A program made the position numbers and the translations under genes. The notes under the pieces were generated by a model, which was not told the DNA's origin, did no database searches, and saw only the letters and a list, made by a program, of their open reading frames with translations. A DNA stretch of 6,314 nt from an uncultured Rhizobiaceae group bacterium (lineage in GTDB: Bacteria; Pseudomonadota; Alphaproteobacteria; Rhizobiales; Rhizobiaceae). The stretch covers positions 1-6,314 of the forward strand of contig CALDZZ010000139.1 in the NCBI GenBank assembly GCA_937944075.1. Reading direction: 5' to 3'. Shown in pieces: positions 5,194 through 6,314 of this stretch. Position 1 is the first letter of the stretch. Each line of letters begins with the position of its first letter.

Positions 5194-6111
5194 ATGAAAC
5201 ACGATTATCACTCCCCAAAGGCCCTGCGTTATGGCGGGCATATCCTTGAAGCCAATGAAACGCTTGATGGCGATTATGTCACCATTCGAAAGGCTGTGGA
5301 ATTTTTATCCCTACGCTGGCAAGATCAGCCTTCACTGACAGAGTTGGCCTCCCATCTGGGGCTGGGTGAAACTGCAACGCAGAAGCTTTTCACACGCTGG
5401 GCCGGTATATCGCCAAAAGCGTTCAGCCAGGCGGTTACGCTTGACCATGCCAAGCGGTTGTTGCGCGATGAGGATTTGCCGATACTGGACGCCAGTTTTG
5501 AGCTAGGACTTTCATCACCCTCGCGCTTACATGATTTGTTTGTGACTCATGAAGCGATGTCGCCAGGCATTTGGAAGGCGCGTGGGGGTGGTCTCAATTT
5601 AGAGTATGGTTTTCATCAATGTCCATTCGGCCAGGCCTTGGTTATGGTGACTGGCGAGGGTGTCAACGCATCTCTTGTCGGGCTTGCGTTTTGTGATGCG
5701 GGCGAAGAGGCGCTTGCCCTTGAAGATATGAAAAGTCGTTGGCCGAATGCTTCTTATAGCGAGAATATTGCTTTAACGCGCGACATGGCCAAGCGTATAT
5801 TTGATCCGCAAAACTGGTCGCCTGATACACCCTTGCGTGTAACCTTAATCGGTACGGATTTTCAAATTCGCGTCTGGGATACCCTTCTTGGCATTCCACT
5901 TGGCAGTGCCAAAACCTATTCAGACATTGCCGAGGCAATAGAAAACCCGAAAGCCGTTCGAGCCGTTGGTGCAGCCGTCGGGCGTAACCCGATTTCCTTC
6001 GTAGTGCCGTGCCACAGAGCCTTGGGAAAATCCGGTGCGCTTACGGGTTATCACTGGGGGCTAACCAGAAAACGTGCCATGCTGGGCTGGGAGGCCGGGG
6101 TATCGGCTTAA
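5194..6111 (+). CDS. Ada-like HTH plus methylated-DNA-protein cysteine methyltransferase
   Basis: Suicide repair protein that transfers an alkyl group from O6-alkylguanine in DNA to its own cysteine, here fused to an AraC-type DNA-binding domain. Of the 305 residues, about 30-130 form the two HTH units (first around 47-68, second around 97-118). About 140-215 form the N-terminal half of the methyltransferase and 218-302 its catalytic half. The acceptor is C273 in PCHR (272-275), preceded by the conserved N265-P266 and the recognition-helix R256; K239-T240-Y241 begins the HTH. E. coli Ada has about 354 residues and an N-terminal zinc/Cys domain that repairs methylphosphotriesters. Here the first cysteine is C143, so that domain is absent and Ada-style activation by methylation is not possible. 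An in-frame TAG at 5182 makes ATG 5194 the only upstream start, although no Shine-Dalgarno is visible. It might regulate itself through the inverted repeat at 5160-5177. Confidence 0.93.
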   Translation: MKHDYHSPKALRYGGHILEANETLDGDYVTIRKAVEFLSLRWQDQPSLTELASHLGLGETATQKLFTRWAGISPKAFSQAVTLDHAKRLLRDEDLPILDASFELGLSSPSRLHDLFVTHEAMSPGIWKARGGGLNLEYGFHQCPFGQALVMVTGEGVNASLVGLAFCDAGEEALALEDMKSRWPNASYSENIALTRDMAKRIFDPQNWSPDTPLRVTLIGTDFQIRVWDTLLGIPLGSAKTYSDIAEAIENPKAVRAVGAAVGRNPISFVVPCHRALGKSGALTGYHWGLTRKRAMLGWEAGVSA

Positions 6112-6314
6112 GTCTGATACATTTTACGGCGGCGTTCCTTGGTTGCCTGCGTCCCACCCTGTGAACCATCATGGAAGGTTCCAAACCAACGATCCCAAGG
6201 CATTTCCTGATTGCCATAATTACATTCATAGTAACGATGGTGCAGCTGGTGATAAAACGTGCCTAGCGCCAAGCGTGGCTTGTCTTTGATGAGTAAGTCT
6301 TCGTAGCCTGTATG
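6108..6314 (-). CDS. Sterol desaturase/fatty acid hydroxylase family protein, C-terminal part
   Basis: The last 68 codons of a minus-strand gene that enters from the right edge and ends at TAA (6110-6108). This superfamily comprises membrane di-iron enzymes that hydroxylate or desaturate lipids and sterols, using clusters of histidines. The fragment shows H-T-G-Y-E at its start, the last histidine box H-x2-H-H (fragment residues 22-26) followed by RYYECNYG, then PWDRWFGTFHDG. That series is characteristic of the family's C-terminal end. A basic tail ends the protein. The substrate cannot be told from this fragment. The stop overlaps the stop of the convergent Ada-like gene by four bases, with no room for a terminator between them. 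Confidence 0.88.
   Translation of the reverse strand, partial: HTGYEDLLIKDKPRLALGTFYHQLHHRYYECNYGNQEMPWDRWFGTFHDGSQGGTQATKERRRKMYQT

Noticed and set aside
4867..5241. Minus-strand ORF of 124 codons
   Set aside because: Antisense to DUF2244 and the start of the Ada-like gene; no motif and no ribosome binding site seen.

Overview
The window looks like an ordinary chromosomal housekeeping segment of a Gram-negative bacterium, most likely an alphaproteobacterium. The reasons are a DUF2244 gene divergent from nth (an arrangement I associate with alphaproteobacteria), moderate GC, purple-bacterial Shine-Dalgarno sequences and a lipobox lipoprotein. I cannot name the genus. There is no insertion sequence, phage gene, tRNA, rRNA or CRISPR array. 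Genes are densely packed on both strands and there is no gene-free stretch over 300 bases.

Layout, left to right. (1) 1-179: a 28-codon minus-strand ORF (23-109) behind an exceptionally long Shine-Dalgarno sequence, downstream of acs. (2) 180-2138, minus: acs, acetyl-CoA synthetase, complete. (3) 2139-2362: divergent control region with a 7-bp direct repeat, a weak acs promoter candidate and a perfect 14-bp AT-rich palindrome. (4) 2363-2770, plus: small M15-type zinc peptidase lipoprotein. (5) 2795-4613, minus: tightly overlapping operon nth, then a DUF1761 membrane protein, then an iodotyrosine-deiodinase-like flavoprotein. It converges on the lipoprotein gene with a 24-base gap. (6) 4664-5137, plus: DUF2244 membrane protein, divergent from nth, with a hairpin over its start site. 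(7) 5194-6111, plus: Ada-like protein (AraC-type HTH plus O6-alkylguanine methyltransferase) lacking the Ada N-terminal zinc domain. (8) 6108-6314, minus: C-terminal end of a sterol desaturase/fatty acid hydroxylase family gene. Its stop codon shares the bases TTAA with the stop of the Ada-like gene.

Functionally, acs feeds acetate into acetyl-CoA. Two DNA repair genes (nth for oxidised pyrimidines, the Ada-like gene for alkylated guanine) lie close together on opposite strands. The peptidase acts on the cell wall from the envelope. I found no evidence of a new multigene system. The points most worth a second look are the deiodinase-like enzyme with its full substrate-lid triad, the 28-codon ORF with 14 bases of anti-Shine-Dalgarno complementarity, and the hairpin that would cover the DUF2244 start site.
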